Below are positions 43,289-53,500 of a stretch of 64,000 bases of DNA, in pieces. Under the pieces are notes generated by a model that ran no database searches, had not been told where the DNA came from, and was given only the letters and a program-made list of their open reading frames with translations. The DNA comes from Chryseobacterium ginsenosidimutans. GTDB lineage: Bacteria > Bacteroidota > Bacteroidia > Flavobacteriales > Weeksellaceae. Every line of letters starts with the position of its first letter. Positions within the stretch are counted from its first letter, which is position 1. The DNA lies in contig NZ_JAUSXC010000001.1 of NCBI RefSeq assembly GCF_030823405.1, positions 1,905,001 through 1,969,000 on the forward strand, read 5' to 3'. The position numbers were made by a program, and so were the translations under genes.

Positions 43289-45802
43289 ATGTCTTACAAA
43301 TCGAGATTTGACTCTTTAGAGCAGAAAGCACATCATCAAATAATAGCAACTAAAATTTCCAAAGAAATGGGTGAATTACGCTCACTCGTAGAAAAATCCC
43401 CTATTACACCTAAAAGATGGATTTGGGAATTAATTCAAAATGCAAAAGATGTACATTTGGACAAAGGGGTTCAGATAAGAATAGATTACCAACCGGAATA
43501 TGTCAGTTTTAAACACAATGGTATGCCCTTTACTGCAGATAATATTCGATTTTTAATAGAACAGATATCCACTAAAAGCAGAAGCAGACCAGAAGAAGGT
43601 AAGAGTAAGACTACAGGAAAATTCGGCACAGGATTTTTAACAACTCATTTATTGTCAGAAATCGTAACCGTCAAAGGAGTTGCTAAAGAACCTGATTTGG
43701 ATTACAGAAAATTTGAGTTGCAATTAGATAGAAGTGGTTTTGAATTAGAAGATATTACTGAGGCGGTCAAAAAATCTAAAGAATCTGTAGCAGATTTGGA
43801 TAGTTCTCCTATTTACTTGGAATACCTTGAAGGGGATTTCAATACGGAATTTGTATATCCGTTACAGGATAAAATTAGTGTTAATGTTGCCGAATCAGGC
43901 CTAAATAATTTAGAGATTTGTCTTCCCTACACTCTTCTATTCGTCCCAGAGATAGAGAAAGTTGAAATAGTATCATCTTCTCATTTATTTATTAGAAGTA
44001 AAGAAATTGAAAAAATAAATGATGAAATTAGTTTACATACCGTAAAACTAATTGATACTGATTTGATTGAGGAGAAAATTTATTGCATAGTTGTTTGTTC
44101 TTTTGGACTAACTTCTATTGCAATGCCTATACAAAAGGATGCGGATTCTATTTCATTATTACCAATCGATGAACAAGTACCGAGATTGTTTTGTGATTTT
44201 CCGCTGGTAGGCACTGAAAAATTCCATGTGCCAATAATTATCAATAATCCTAATTTTAACCCAACAGATCCGCGGGATGGTATTTACTTAACGTCCTCTG
44301 AAAGAGTTAATCCACGAATTGATGAAAATAAAAGCATTATGAATGAAGCAAAGTCACTTTATTTCAAGTTGCTAGATTTTGCTGTTACGAATAACTGGAA
44401 AAATCTTCATTTACTTGCACAAATAAAATCAATTTCGGAGGATTATGATTGGGTAGATAATAATTGGTTTATTAAAGATGTAGTTAATCCCATTCGTGAA
44501 AAATTGCTTCATATACCCATTGTAACAAATGCTGATGGAAGTCTTATTTCGATTTTAAATGAAGAAGAAAAAATACATTCTTGGTTTCCCAATTCCGGAA
44601 GTAGAGAGGTAAGAAATGAAATTTGGGAGATATCAAATTATTGGTTCCCTTATCGTTTACCACAATTTTCTGATATTGAACTTTGGTACAGATTAAATTG
44701 GAAAGAATCTGGTAAATTGACTGTGGAGCAATTAGCAATATTTGTAGATTATTGTAAAACTTTAGAGAATCTATCAGAAAAGATTAAAGGAATAGAAGTA
44801 ACTGATTGGATAAATAAATTTTATGAATTAATAAAAAAAGAGCCTAAAGATTATGATACAATTATAAATAAATATGCAATTTTCCCTAATCAAAATGGTA
44901 ATTTTAAAAAAATATTACATTTAAAAAAAGATAAGGGTGATATACCTATTGATTTTAAGGATATTTTGGCTCTTCTTGGAAACGATATTAGAGATGAACT
45001 TTTGCATAAATCAATTAATTATGATTTCGATCCTGAAAATATTAGAGATAAGAGCTATGCGGTAGAAACAATCACGTCAGAGGTTAATAAAAAGTCTATT
45101 GATAGGAGTATTTCAAAAAAGTATAATGAAGCATTTAAAAAGCTTTTATTTTGGTTTAATAAAAATACCTCTCAAGCAGCATATCTTTTTCCTACGCTTT
45201 TTAAAAATAAACATCTTTTATATGATGATGAAGAAATTATAGAAAATATTAACAAAGCAGAAGAATTAAAAGATCTTCTTTCTACTTTTGACGTAACGTC
45301 GGCTAATGAACTTAGACTTAAATTTGAAAACATAAACGATGATACGCAAAGCCTACTTCCTATTACACATGAAATATTAACCTCAATGGGTATAACAAAT
45401 ATTGAAGAATGGGAAAATGCAATGCGTGATACAGATTTGAAAGCTTTATTTGATCATCAATCTGTTCCTACAACAGATATGTTTCTTCTATCACAGTCTC
45501 ATATTAAAAAGGCAAGAATGAGAGTAATTGCTCATCTAAAAACCTTAGATAATTATGACCTTGAGGATCTTGATATTAATACCGCTCCAACAATTTTAGC
45601 GGGTGTTTATAAAAATAATAATCCTGTAAAAATTGTTTTTAGACCAGCGTATTCTCAAGAGGTAATCGTGTACTATGGTGCTGAGAAAGATGCACTAGAT
45701 TATGCTGATGCTGAATTATGGGTAGATGATGGTACTGAGATATGGCAAGTGAGTTTAGGACATATTTTAAAAAAGAATAATATCAAGAAATTTCCTATAT
45801 AG
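43289..45802 (+). CDS. Hsp90/sacsin-like GHKL ATPase, probable defence protein
   Basis: An 837-residue protein whose first 200 residues form a GHKL (Bergerat) ATP site: E47-LIQ-N51-AKD (N-box), FKHNGMPFTADN (G1-like, with His in the place of the usual Asp, as in sacsin-type relatives) and TGKFGTGFLTTHLL (G2). The rest is a long alpha-beta region with no domain I can name, ending in DDGTEIWQVSLGHILKKN. The next gene, an AlbA-TIR protein, starts 6 bases later, so they form a pair. By analogy with Hsp90 and TIR immune receptors it could control the TIR partner; that is inference. It is AT-rich compared with the tra genes. Confidence 0.82.
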   Translation: MSYKSRFDSLEQKAHHQIIATKISKEMGELRSLVEKSPITPKRWIWELIQNAKDVHLDKGVQIRIDYQPEYVSFKHNGMPFTADNIRFLIEQISTKSRSRPEEGKSKTTGKFGTGFLTTHLLSEIVTVKGVAKEPDLDYRKFELQLDRSGFELEDITEAVKKSKESVADLDSSPIYLEYLEGDFNTEFVYPLQDKISVNVAESGLNNLEICLPYTLLFVPEIEKVEIVSSSHLFIRSKEIEKINDEISLHTVKLIDTDLIEEKIYCIVVCSFGLTSIAMPIQKDADSISLLPIDEQVPRLFCDFPLVGTEKFHVPIIINNPNFNPTDPRDGIYLTSSERVNPRIDENKSIMNEAKSLYFKLLDFAVTNNWKNLHLLAQIKSISEDYDWVDNNWFIKDVVNPIREKLLHIPIVTNADGSLISILNEEEKIHSWFPNSGSREVRNEIWEISNYWFPYRLPQFSDIELWYRLNWKESGKLTVEQLAIFVDYCKTLENLSEKIKGIEVTDWINKFYELIKKEPKDYDTIINKYAIFPNQNGNFKKILHLKKDKGDIPIDFKDILALLGNDIRDELLHKSINYDFDPENIRDKSYAVETITSEVNKKSIDRSISKKYNEAFKKLLFWFNKNTSQAAYLFPTLFKNKHLLYDDEEIIENINKAEELKDLLSTFDVTSANELRLKFENINDDTQSLLPITHEILTSMGITNIEEWENAMRDTDLKALFDHQSVPTTDMFLLSQSHIKKARMRVIAHLKTLDNYDLEDLDINTAPTILAGVYKNNNPVKIVFRPAYSQEVIVYYGAEKDALDYADAELWVDDGTEIWQVSLGHILKKNNIKKFPI

Positions 45803-45807
45803 AAAAA

Positions 45808-47034
45808 ATGACATTACAAGAATATGCAGTTAAACAGATTGGCTTACCCGAAAGTAATAGACTGAAGTATGAGGTGTTATTACCTTCGAATATCGAAATT
45901 GGAAAATTAATATGCGCCTATGCAAATACTGCTGGAGGACTTCTAGTTCTCGGAGTTTTAAATAAAAACAAAACAATATCCATAAAAGGTTTAAGTGATG
46001 ACTTTCGGGTGGACATGGTAGTAAATAATTCATTGATGAAAATCTCTCCACCAGTGAAAATTGAAAGAGGGTTTATTAATTATGAAGGAAAAAAATTATA
46101 TATTATAAAAGTAGAGAAGGCGAATGAAATTGTTACTTATAATGAAGTTCAATATGAAATTACTTACAAAACAATAAAAAAAGTAACTTTTCAAAAAGTT
46201 AATAATAATACAAATATTACCGAGAAAATAATGCCCTACGCAGATAAATTGGACGCTATACTAAAATTTTTGTTGGATAATCCAAAAAGAATTAATGTAA
46301 ATAAATATACGATAAGAGAGGTTTTTGCTAATGAGATTTCCCTGTCAGAAGCGGAGCAATTAATTGAAAAATTGAAAGAAACCAAATATGTAAAATCTTA
46401 TAATGACAGATACATTGGTATGTCAATAGATACGGCCGTGTTTCTTGAAGATGGTGGTTTCAGCGGAAAAAGTCCAAATTCATTACAATCGTCAATAAAG
46501 AGTATTTTTTTATCATATAGTTGGAAACAAAAGGAGGCTGCTAGTAAATTATACAATTTTCTGAAAGCTAACGGATATAATCCATCAATGGACGATCACA
46601 ATCTCGCATATAAAGACAAACTTTCAACTTTTATGGAATCTATAAGGACTTCTGATTATGCAATATTGATTATTAGTGATGATTATCTTAAATCTGCTAA
46701 TTGTATGACTGAAGTTTTGCATATTTTAAATGAAAGAGAGTCTTATAGCAGAATACTTCCGATCAGACATGAAAATGTCAAAATTTTTAGTAGTAGTGAT
46801 AGAATGAAATATATTCATTTTTGGAAGACGCAGTTTGAAGAGAGTACAGCTGTGATTGAAAACCTTGATCGAATAAGTACTATTGAAGAAAGTAAAAAGC
46901 TTAAAATAACAAGCAGGATTTATCACGATATTGGAGATTTTTTAATTACAATAGCTGATATGATTACTTTTACGATTGAAAAGGAAGAAGAAGTTTTGTT
47001 CAGCAATTTATTAGATTATATGGAGCGAGAATGA
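45808..47034 (+). CDS. Schlafen-type AlbA_2 plus TIR domain protein
   Basis: A 408-residue protein. Residues 1-125 look like the AlbA_2/Schlafen module (LKYEVLLPSN start, CAYANTAGGLLVLGV, then a regulatory half); residues 130-215 are probably a winged helix (PKRINVNKYTIREVFANEISLSEAEQLIEKL); residues 230-370 are a TIR domain starting S232-IFLSYSW239 and holding DDHNLAYKDKL and SANCMTE302V, where E302 is in the place of the catalytic Glu of NAD-cleaving TIRs. This would be the effector of a two-gene defence module with the Hsp90-like protein upstream. Function is inferred from domains. Confidence 0.82.
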   Translation: MTLQEYAVKQIGLPESNRLKYEVLLPSNIEIGKLICAYANTAGGLLVLGVLNKNKTISIKGLSDDFRVDMVVNNSLMKISPPVKIERGFINYEGKKLYIIKVEKANEIVTYNEVQYEITYKTIKKVTFQKVNNNTNITEKIMPYADKLDAILKFLLDNPKRINVNKYTIREVFANEISLSEAEQLIEKLKETKYVKSYNDRYIGMSIDTAVFLEDGGFSGKSPNSLQSSIKSIFLSYSWKQKEAASKLYNFLKANGYNPSMDDHNLAYKDKLSTFMESIRTSDYAILIISDDYLKSANCMTEVLHILNERESYSRILPIRHENVKIFSSSDRMKYIHFWKTQFEESTAVIENLDRISTIEESKKLKITSRIYHDIGDFLITIADMITFTIEKEEEVLFSNLLDYMERE

Positions 47035-47190
47035 AAAAGAATAATCATAAATTTTTTTAATTAATTTATTTTCTACAGAAGTAAGTTAGTTTATCCATTA
47101 TTATAATCTTTGTAAATATGACTACTGCTTAGTGCCGTATTTTACCGTTAGAGAATGATAGAATAACATCAAATTCGCATGATTATTTTC

Positions 47191-47230
47191 TATCTTTGCG
47201 GGAACCAAAAATTACTATATTGTAGTAATT
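47191..47230 (+). promoter_or_regulatory. Promoter box and 5' leader hairpin of the ABC-3C genes
   Basis: TATCTTTG (47191-47198) matches the Bacteroidota -7 box. Between it and the ATG at 47241 lies a perfect inverted repeat, AATTACTA (47210-47217) and TAGTAATT (47223-47230), with a 5-base loop. It could be an operator or a hairpin that limits translation of the SMEK gene. Confidence 0.55.
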
Positions 47231-47240
47231 ATTTATATTT

Positions 47241-48167
47241 ATGGATAATCGACAGTTGTATTTAACATTGATTGGAAAAAGATTGGCATATCTCAAAACA
47301 GAGGTAGAGCTTTTTAATTCTCTCAATTTAACAGATATTAATGTCTATGCAGAAAATTTTTATAGAGATTTTTTCAATTTATTAGGCTATGAATTCGATA
47401 ATACGAATTATATAGAAAACAATTTTGCTCATATTGATTTAATTGATACCAAAAACAAATTAGCTATCCAAGTAACGTCTCAAAATGACAACAAGAAAAT
47501 AAAAGAAGCAATTGATGGTTTCTTCAACGACCCTTTATACAAGGATTACAAATTGAAAATATTATTAATAGCTAAGGATGCTAAAGATTACAGAACAAAA
47601 TTTGGGAACGATTTCAATCATAAAGAAGATGTCCTTGATGTTAAGAAAATTCTAGCACAGATAAATAATATTTCTGCTTTAGGTAAACTTAAAGGCATTG
47701 CAGATTTTCTTAACGAACAAATTTTACAAGAACGGAAAAAGACCGAATCTAACGAAGTAGAAACGATAATGGCTCTGATAGAGTACTTAAGCAAAGATGA
47801 CAACCTTAGCATATCTGAAAAACCGGAGAATGTAGACCCTCAATTTAAAATATATAATAGATTTTCAGAACATAGCGTTTTTTTAATAAATTTATATACA
47901 GAACTTTGTACAGTTTATCAGCAACCTTTGATTGAAGCTAAGCGTGTAATCGATGGAGTAAAAGCAATTAAAATATCAAGTTACTTAAAGGATGAGAGCG
48001 ACAAGATTTTAACTGCTGTAGGTAATAACCCACAGGTGGCATTAGAAAAATTAGTTGAGCTATTTTATGGTAAACTTTCCGAAAACGGAATTAAATTCGA
48101 TAAGATTGCTATAAAGTTTTATTTGTTAGATGAATTAATCAATTGTAATGTTTTTCCCAATAATTAA
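47241..48167 (+). CDS. SMEK-domain protein of an ABC-3C system
   Basis: A 308-residue cytosolic protein. The N-terminal half has the form I know as the SMEK domain: NVYAENFYRDFFNLLGYEFDNTNYIENNFAHIDLIDTKNKLAIQVTSQND, including D-x-ID...AIQVTS, a restriction-endonuclease-like core (D...(Q)xT). The C-terminal half is helical. It is followed 2 bases later by a small middle component and then a DUF2326 ABC ATPase, the layout of ABC-three-component (ABC-3C) conflict systems described from comparative genomics. It is probably the effector or DNA-targeting part. Confidence 0.78.
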   Translation: MDNRQLYLTLIGKRLAYLKTEVELFNSLNLTDINVYAENFYRDFFNLLGYEFDNTNYIENNFAHIDLIDTKNKLAIQVTSQNDNKKIKEAIDGFFNDPLYKDYKLKILLIAKDAKDYRTKFGNDFNHKEDVLDVKKILAQINNISALGKLKGIADFLNEQILQERKKTESNEVETIMALIEYLSKDDNLSISEKPENVDPQFKIYNRFSEHSVFLINLYTELCTVYQQPLIEAKRVIDGVKAIKISSYLKDESDKILTAVGNNPQVALEKLVELFYGKLSENGIKFDKIAIKFYLLDELINCNVFPNN

Positions 48168-48169
48168 AA

Positions 48170-48406
48170 ATGTTAGTATCTAAAGACGAAAATATAAAAA
48201 CATCATCTGTATATGTTGCTTCTTTGATTTTGAAAAATATTCAACGTCAAAAGGTCGACAAAATTTCTATTTTTGAGCTTTCTAAAGACCTTAAAAAATA
48301 CAACATCACACGATACAGACATATGTTTTTTGGACTTGCATTTTTATATTCATCCGGAATAATTGATTTTAAAGAACCGTTTATTTATGTCAGAAAGCAG
48401 AAATGA
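48170..48406 (+). CDS. ABC-3C middle component (small winged-helix-like protein)
   Basis: A 78-residue protein (VYVASLILKNIQRQKVDKISIFELSKDLKKYNITRYRHMFFGLAFLYSSGIIDF), with the helix pattern of a small wHTH, as in ABC-3C middle components. It starts 2 bases after the SMEK gene and overlaps the ABC ATPase by 4 bases, so the three genes are surely translated together. It probably links effector and ATPase. The numbered subtype cannot be settled here. Confidence 0.75.
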   Translation: MLVSKDENIKTSSVYVASLILKNIQRQKVDKISIFELSKDLKKYNITRYRHMFFGLAFLYSSGIIDFKEPFIYVRKQK

Positions 48407-50130
48407 TTAAGATTAACAGACTATACAGCGAACCCCAGATATTTGAGCCCATTTCTTTTGAATATGGGATAAATATAATTATGGGAGAAGAGGCAGAAAG
48501 CACCAATAAAAAAATTGGTGTAGGTAAGTCTATCTGTATAGAGTTTATAAATTTTTGTCTGCTCAAAAGAATATCAGATAGTAGATTAAATTTGATTCCC
48601 AAGAAATATTCTGATATAACTGAAAGTCAAATTAAATTAGACCTTGACTTCAATGATAAGAAAATCACTATCTCTCGTTCAATAAAAAACCAAGAAGAAA
48701 TTACAATTTTCGTCAACGGAGAAGAAAAGATTTTTGATAGATTAGATGATGCTTCAGATTATCTAGGCTCTTTATACTTTGAATTATTTCCAGCTAATTT
48801 AAAACGATTAAGTTTTAGAAATTTATTGCAACCAATTATCAGAGACGAAAGGTCAGAGTTTAAAGACCTAATCCAGTCTCACGATACAAAAAAAAGAATA
48901 CCTTCAGACTTTGGTCCTCATCTTTTTTATCTGAGTTTAGGCCTCGAAAAATATTCGGAGATTAAAACGTTGAATGATGAGCTACAAAAAAGAAAGGTCT
49001 ATTTTACTGAGATAAAAAAATTGGTAACTCAAAATGATGAATTAAAGATTCAAGATGCTAAAGCTCATTTAAATGAGTTGGAAAGTGAAGTTTTAAAAGT
49101 CAATAAATCTATTGAAGGATTAAAGAACAATGAGTCTTTTGAATTACTCCAGGAAGATTTAGTAAAATTAGAAAGTAAATTAGCAGAACTTAGAACACGT
49201 CAGCAAGCCATCAAATACGAGATTAAACAAATTGATTCTTTGCCAAAGCCCGAAAATATTAATGAAAATGAAATTTCTATAATATTTAATCAGTTTAAAC
49301 AAGGGTTGGGAGATTTAGTTGAAAAATCTTTGGATGACCTAAAGGAGTTTAAAAACAAAATAGATGGGTTCAGAAGTTCTATTGTAAATGACCGATTAAC
49401 TGCTCTAAAAAAAGAACTCACTCAACTCAATGAAGTAGTTAGGAAATTAGACAATGATTATTCTCAAAAAATTAGTCTTATAGATAAAGGCGAAGTTTTA
49501 AGGGATTTGAAAACTTCAATCAAAATATTTAATGATAAAAACAGTGAGTTAAGTAATCTTCGTTCATTGATTGAAAGATACGATACTGCCGAAAGAGATA
49601 AAAAACTATTGGAAGCAGAAAAGACAGTTCTAATTTCTGATTTTGATGAAGAATTATACCAAAAATCTAAAATAATCAAGAGTTTTAGAGAAACAATTTT
49701 AGAGATTCACGAAAAGATAATGGGCAACAGGGAAGCTCATTTCGATATCAAGACAACAAAAAATAAAAGCGTTGTAGAATTTGTTATGAGAACAGATGAT
49801 GATGGAAGTCATTCTACTGAAAGAATGAAAGTTTTTATCTATGATATTTCATTGATGCTAAACGAATACACCAAACAATATCATCCCGGTTTTTTAATTC
49901 ACGACAATATTTTCGAGGACGATGATTCTATTGAAAAAAGTTTAAACTTTCTTTATGGCTACAATGAAAATAGTCCTAATGAATTTCAATATATAGTTAC
50001 ATTGAATAGTGACTTGATAGAATTAGCTTCTCAAAATGGTAAACTTTTATTTAATGTTAATAATGTAAAAAGGGCATCATTCACAAAAGAGAATAGATTT
50101 CTGGGATTAAAGTACAATGAAATGAAGTAA
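48403..50130 (+). CDS. DUF2326-type ABC ATPase of an ABC-3C system
   Basis: A 575-residue SMC/RecN-like ATPase. It opens with MIKINRLYSEPQIFEPISFEYGINIIMGEE; Walker A is GVGKS near residue 45, after an insert. The middle (residues 190-430) is a coiled coil (LNELESEVLKVNKSIEGL, QKISLIDKGE), and the C-terminal ATPase half holds the Walker B-like GFLIHDNIFED. The arrangement matches DUF2326 proteins that are the ATPase of ABC-3C systems. It overlaps the middle component by 4 bases. A sensing role for aberrant DNA or phage structures is inferred from the family. Confidence 0.82.
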   Translation: MIKINRLYSEPQIFEPISFEYGINIIMGEEAESTNKKIGVGKSICIEFINFCLLKRISDSRLNLIPKKYSDITESQIKLDLDFNDKKITISRSIKNQEEITIFVNGEEKIFDRLDDASDYLGSLYFELFPANLKRLSFRNLLQPIIRDERSEFKDLIQSHDTKKRIPSDFGPHLFYLSLGLEKYSEIKTLNDELQKRKVYFTEIKKLVTQNDELKIQDAKAHLNELESEVLKVNKSIEGLKNNESFELLQEDLVKLESKLAELRTRQQAIKYEIKQIDSLPKPENINENEISIIFNQFKQGLGDLVEKSLDDLKEFKNKIDGFRSSIVNDRLTALKKELTQLNEVVRKLDNDYSQKISLIDKGEVLRDLKTSIKIFNDKNSELSNLRSLIERYDTAERDKKLLEAEKTVLISDFDEELYQKSKIIKSFRETILEIHEKIMGNREAHFDIKTTKNKSVVEFVMRTDDDGSHSTERMKVFIYDISLMLNEYTKQYHPGFLIHDNIFEDDDSIEKSLNFLYGYNENSPNEFQYIVTLNSDLIELASQNGKLLFNVNNVKRASFTKENRFLGLKYNEMK

Positions 50131-50552
50131 CGTAGAAGTAAGCTGATATTCCCATCCCACACTTAACCAGTTCAAGAAAAAATAACGTTCTAGCAAAACG
50201 CTAACTACAAAAGTCTAACTCTTCACCTGTCTTCTATAATATTGCTAAGGATTTACAACTGTTGTATTTTTTACATTATTTTTTTAGCAACAGCAAATAG
50301 CAAATTCGCATCCTCGTTCCTTCATTGACAAAGAGTTATCCCAACTGTCATCGTTCCATTGCCAAAATGCAAATGGGTGAAAGGAAAATTATTTAATGTG
50401 GCATTATAGTACAATATGTAATTGCTTTACTTGTATAGTAAAATAAGAGTGCAAAAAATTACAGAAAGATATAAGTCGGTATATTCAGATGTATAATAGG
50501 CATTAAAATGCACTAAATATCCTAATTTAGCATTTACATTAAAACTTTTTCA
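50131..50552. other. Intergenic region upstream of the giant STAND gene
   Basis: About 420 AT-rich bases without a credible gene. The best promoter candidate is TAATTTAG (50523-50530), a near match to TAnnTTTG, about 25 bases before the ATG. GCATTAAAATGC near 50500 is a small inverted repeat. I see nothing else of note. Confidence 0.5.
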
Positions 50553-53500
50553 ATGGCTAAAACAATTTCGGATGCTGATTTATCAAGTGCAGGAGATGAC
50601 TTTCATATATTATGGACCATCAAGAAATCTCTGGAATTATTAAATTTTAATAACCAAAGTTTAAAGGCTATTACAATTGAAGGATTTGAGAAAAATTTAT
50701 CTAAAACAATAGATCCATCTGGAGAGAAATTCTTAGGGATTGACTTAACAGAGTATTTTGGAGGAAGTGATTTTGAAAGTGCTGATTCAATTACTATCTC
50801 TCAATTAAAATATAGTACAAGAAGAGTGGGAGAAAATTTTACTTTTTCTAAACTTTATGAGGGGAAAAAATCAAATTCCTATGATGGGTCAATTATTCAT
50901 AGACTAGCAACCATTTTCAAAACATTTATAGATCAATTTGGAAGGGAGAAGATAATTAAGAAAATAAAAATCAAATTAATAAGCAATAGAAATATCAATG
51001 CTTCCCATTTAAAGCAAATTGCTCAAATCCAAGATTATTTAGTAAACAATAAAAGATCAATAAGTTTTAATGCTGTTTTGAATGAGTTCCCTGATATATC
51101 AAAAGAACCTTTTTCTAAATTAAAAAAAGCGTCAGGACTTAACTTAAATGAATTTACGGATTTTATAAGATTATTAGATTTTGAAGATTGTGGAACAAAT
51201 TCAAGGCAATTACTGAAATTTGAACTCATTAATTCTATAGCTAGTGCAAGTATAAAATCTCAAAACCAATTCAATTCTTTATTCCAAATGATCTGGAGTA
51301 AAATGATGCCTGAAAAACGTGAAGAAAGAACACTAACCTTCATCGATGTAGTCGCTAATTTTGGATTTAGTAGTATTGAAAACTTGTTTCCAGTTACGCA
51401 AAATTTTGAAAATAATTCCAATGTAATTCATAGAGAACAATTAGGTGATATCATATCAATAATAGAAAACAATACTTCTTATTTTCCAATCTGCATCCAC
51501 GGAGGAGCAGGAATAGGAAAGTCTACGATTACACATCAAATAAAAGATAGTTTACCTGAATATTCTGAATGTATTTTATTTGATTGTTATGGAGCAGGAA
51601 AATATCAAAATCCTGAAGATAAGAGACATCTTCACAGAAACGCGATACTTCAGTTAGCAAACGAATTAGCAAAAAAAATAGGAACAGAATTTTTACTTTT
51701 ACAAAATGAATCGGATGACATATTTTTAAAAGAACTTATAAAAAGAATCCGAGATGGTGTTGATATTTTAAGAAATAGAAATCCAAGTGCTTTTTTAGTA
51801 TTTATTATCGATGCCGCAGATAATAGTGTTACAGCAGCAAAAAATAATGGAGAAAAAAGTTTTATTGAAGATCTCGTAAATATTGAAATTCCAAATGGTT
51901 GTCATATTATTGTAACATCGAGAAGTTATAGAAAAGAATCTCTCAATCTACCTAATAAGTATACGGATGTTGAATTAAAACCCTTTAGTTTTGAAGAAAC
52001 AACATTATTTACAAAAAAAGTTTTTCCACGTATTACCAGCCAAGAGATTGCAGAGTTTCATAAATATTCCAAAGGAATTCCAAGGGTACAGTTTTATTCC
52101 TTAAATCTTAAAATTCAGGGAATAAGTGAAATCATAAACTATTTGAAACCAAATGGTAAAGTTGTAGGAGATTTGATTTTAGATAAGATTGAACACGCCA
52201 TCAGTAGAGTTGGAAAAGATAAAAAACCTTTAGTAGAACAGTTTTTTAAATTGCTGATATCATTGCCAAGACCTGTACCCATTGCTTATTTATCCGAAAT
52301 AATGAAGGTTGAGATAGATTTTCTAAAAGATTTATCTTCTGATATTTGGAATGGGTTGATTTTAGAAGACGATTTATTTAGCTTCAGAGATGAGGATTTT
52401 GAAAATTACATTGGAGAGACGTATCGTACTACCTTGGAAGAACTTCAAGAAATTACTAAAATATTTATAACTAAATCTGAAACTGATGAATATGCTGCAA
52501 CTAATCTAGGAAGCCTTCTATTTAATGCTGAATATAAACAAGAACTTGTGGATATTGTTCTGAATAGAAAATTATTATTGTTCCCAAAAGACCCGATAAG
52601 AAATAAAGAAGTTTACATTAATAGAGCAAAATTAGCTTTAAAAATAAGTCATGACATTCAGGATAATTTAACGTATTTCAAGTTATTGTTTATTGTCGCT
52701 GAAGAATTAAAAACAGATAAGGCATTATCTAACTTACTTATAACCTATCCTGATTTGGTCTCTAGATTTGGAGACGAGGTATCTTTATCCAGACTCAAAT
52801 TAAATTCAGACGAAAAACCGTGGGCGGGAGCGTTTCATTTAAAATTGGCAGGAATATATTCACGTAAATCTGAAACCAAAGAGATTGCATTAAAACATTT
52901 AAAAACAGCCGGGGAGTGGTTAAATTGGAGACGAAATAAAAAAGATGAAGATTTAAATGATTATCCTATTAGCAGTCTCGATATTGCCTATGAAGTAGAA
53001 ACTGTACTAAGAATATCTGGTTTGCATAAAGCAATTAGAGCAATAAATAGATGGAAGCCAAAAGAAATCAGACTTTCAGCAGGCAATTATTTAGTAGAAA
53101 ACCTGATTAGTTTTTCTACAAAAGAAAATATTGGTGAGTGGTCGCAACATCAAAATTTTAGGACGGATGTTAAAATATTTATTATTTGTAAGTTATTTCA
53201 ATATAACCACCCGATCAATTTCGACTTAAATCTTATTGCCAATTACTTATTAAATATCCTAACAAAAAAAACTTTAAAATTTAATAAAAGATTTCAACAA
53301 CTTCTCGTTAAGTTTTGTGGAATTTTAACTCATCATAAAATAAATCCAAAGATAATACTGGATATTCTAGGTTTTATTATCATTAAACCTTTGGAAGAAA
53401 TTCCTCATTTTTTTAATTATTCTGATAAGGATGAAGAAATAGCAATGGATATAACTTTAGCTAAGGAAACTTTAATTCTATCCCTAAACAATTCAGAAGC

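Noticed and set aside
43289..47034. Reading the Hsp90-like and AlbA-TIR pair as Thoeris
   Set aside because: Thoeris needs a ThsA (SIR2 or membrane effector) partner; none is present, and the partner here is a GHKL ATPase.
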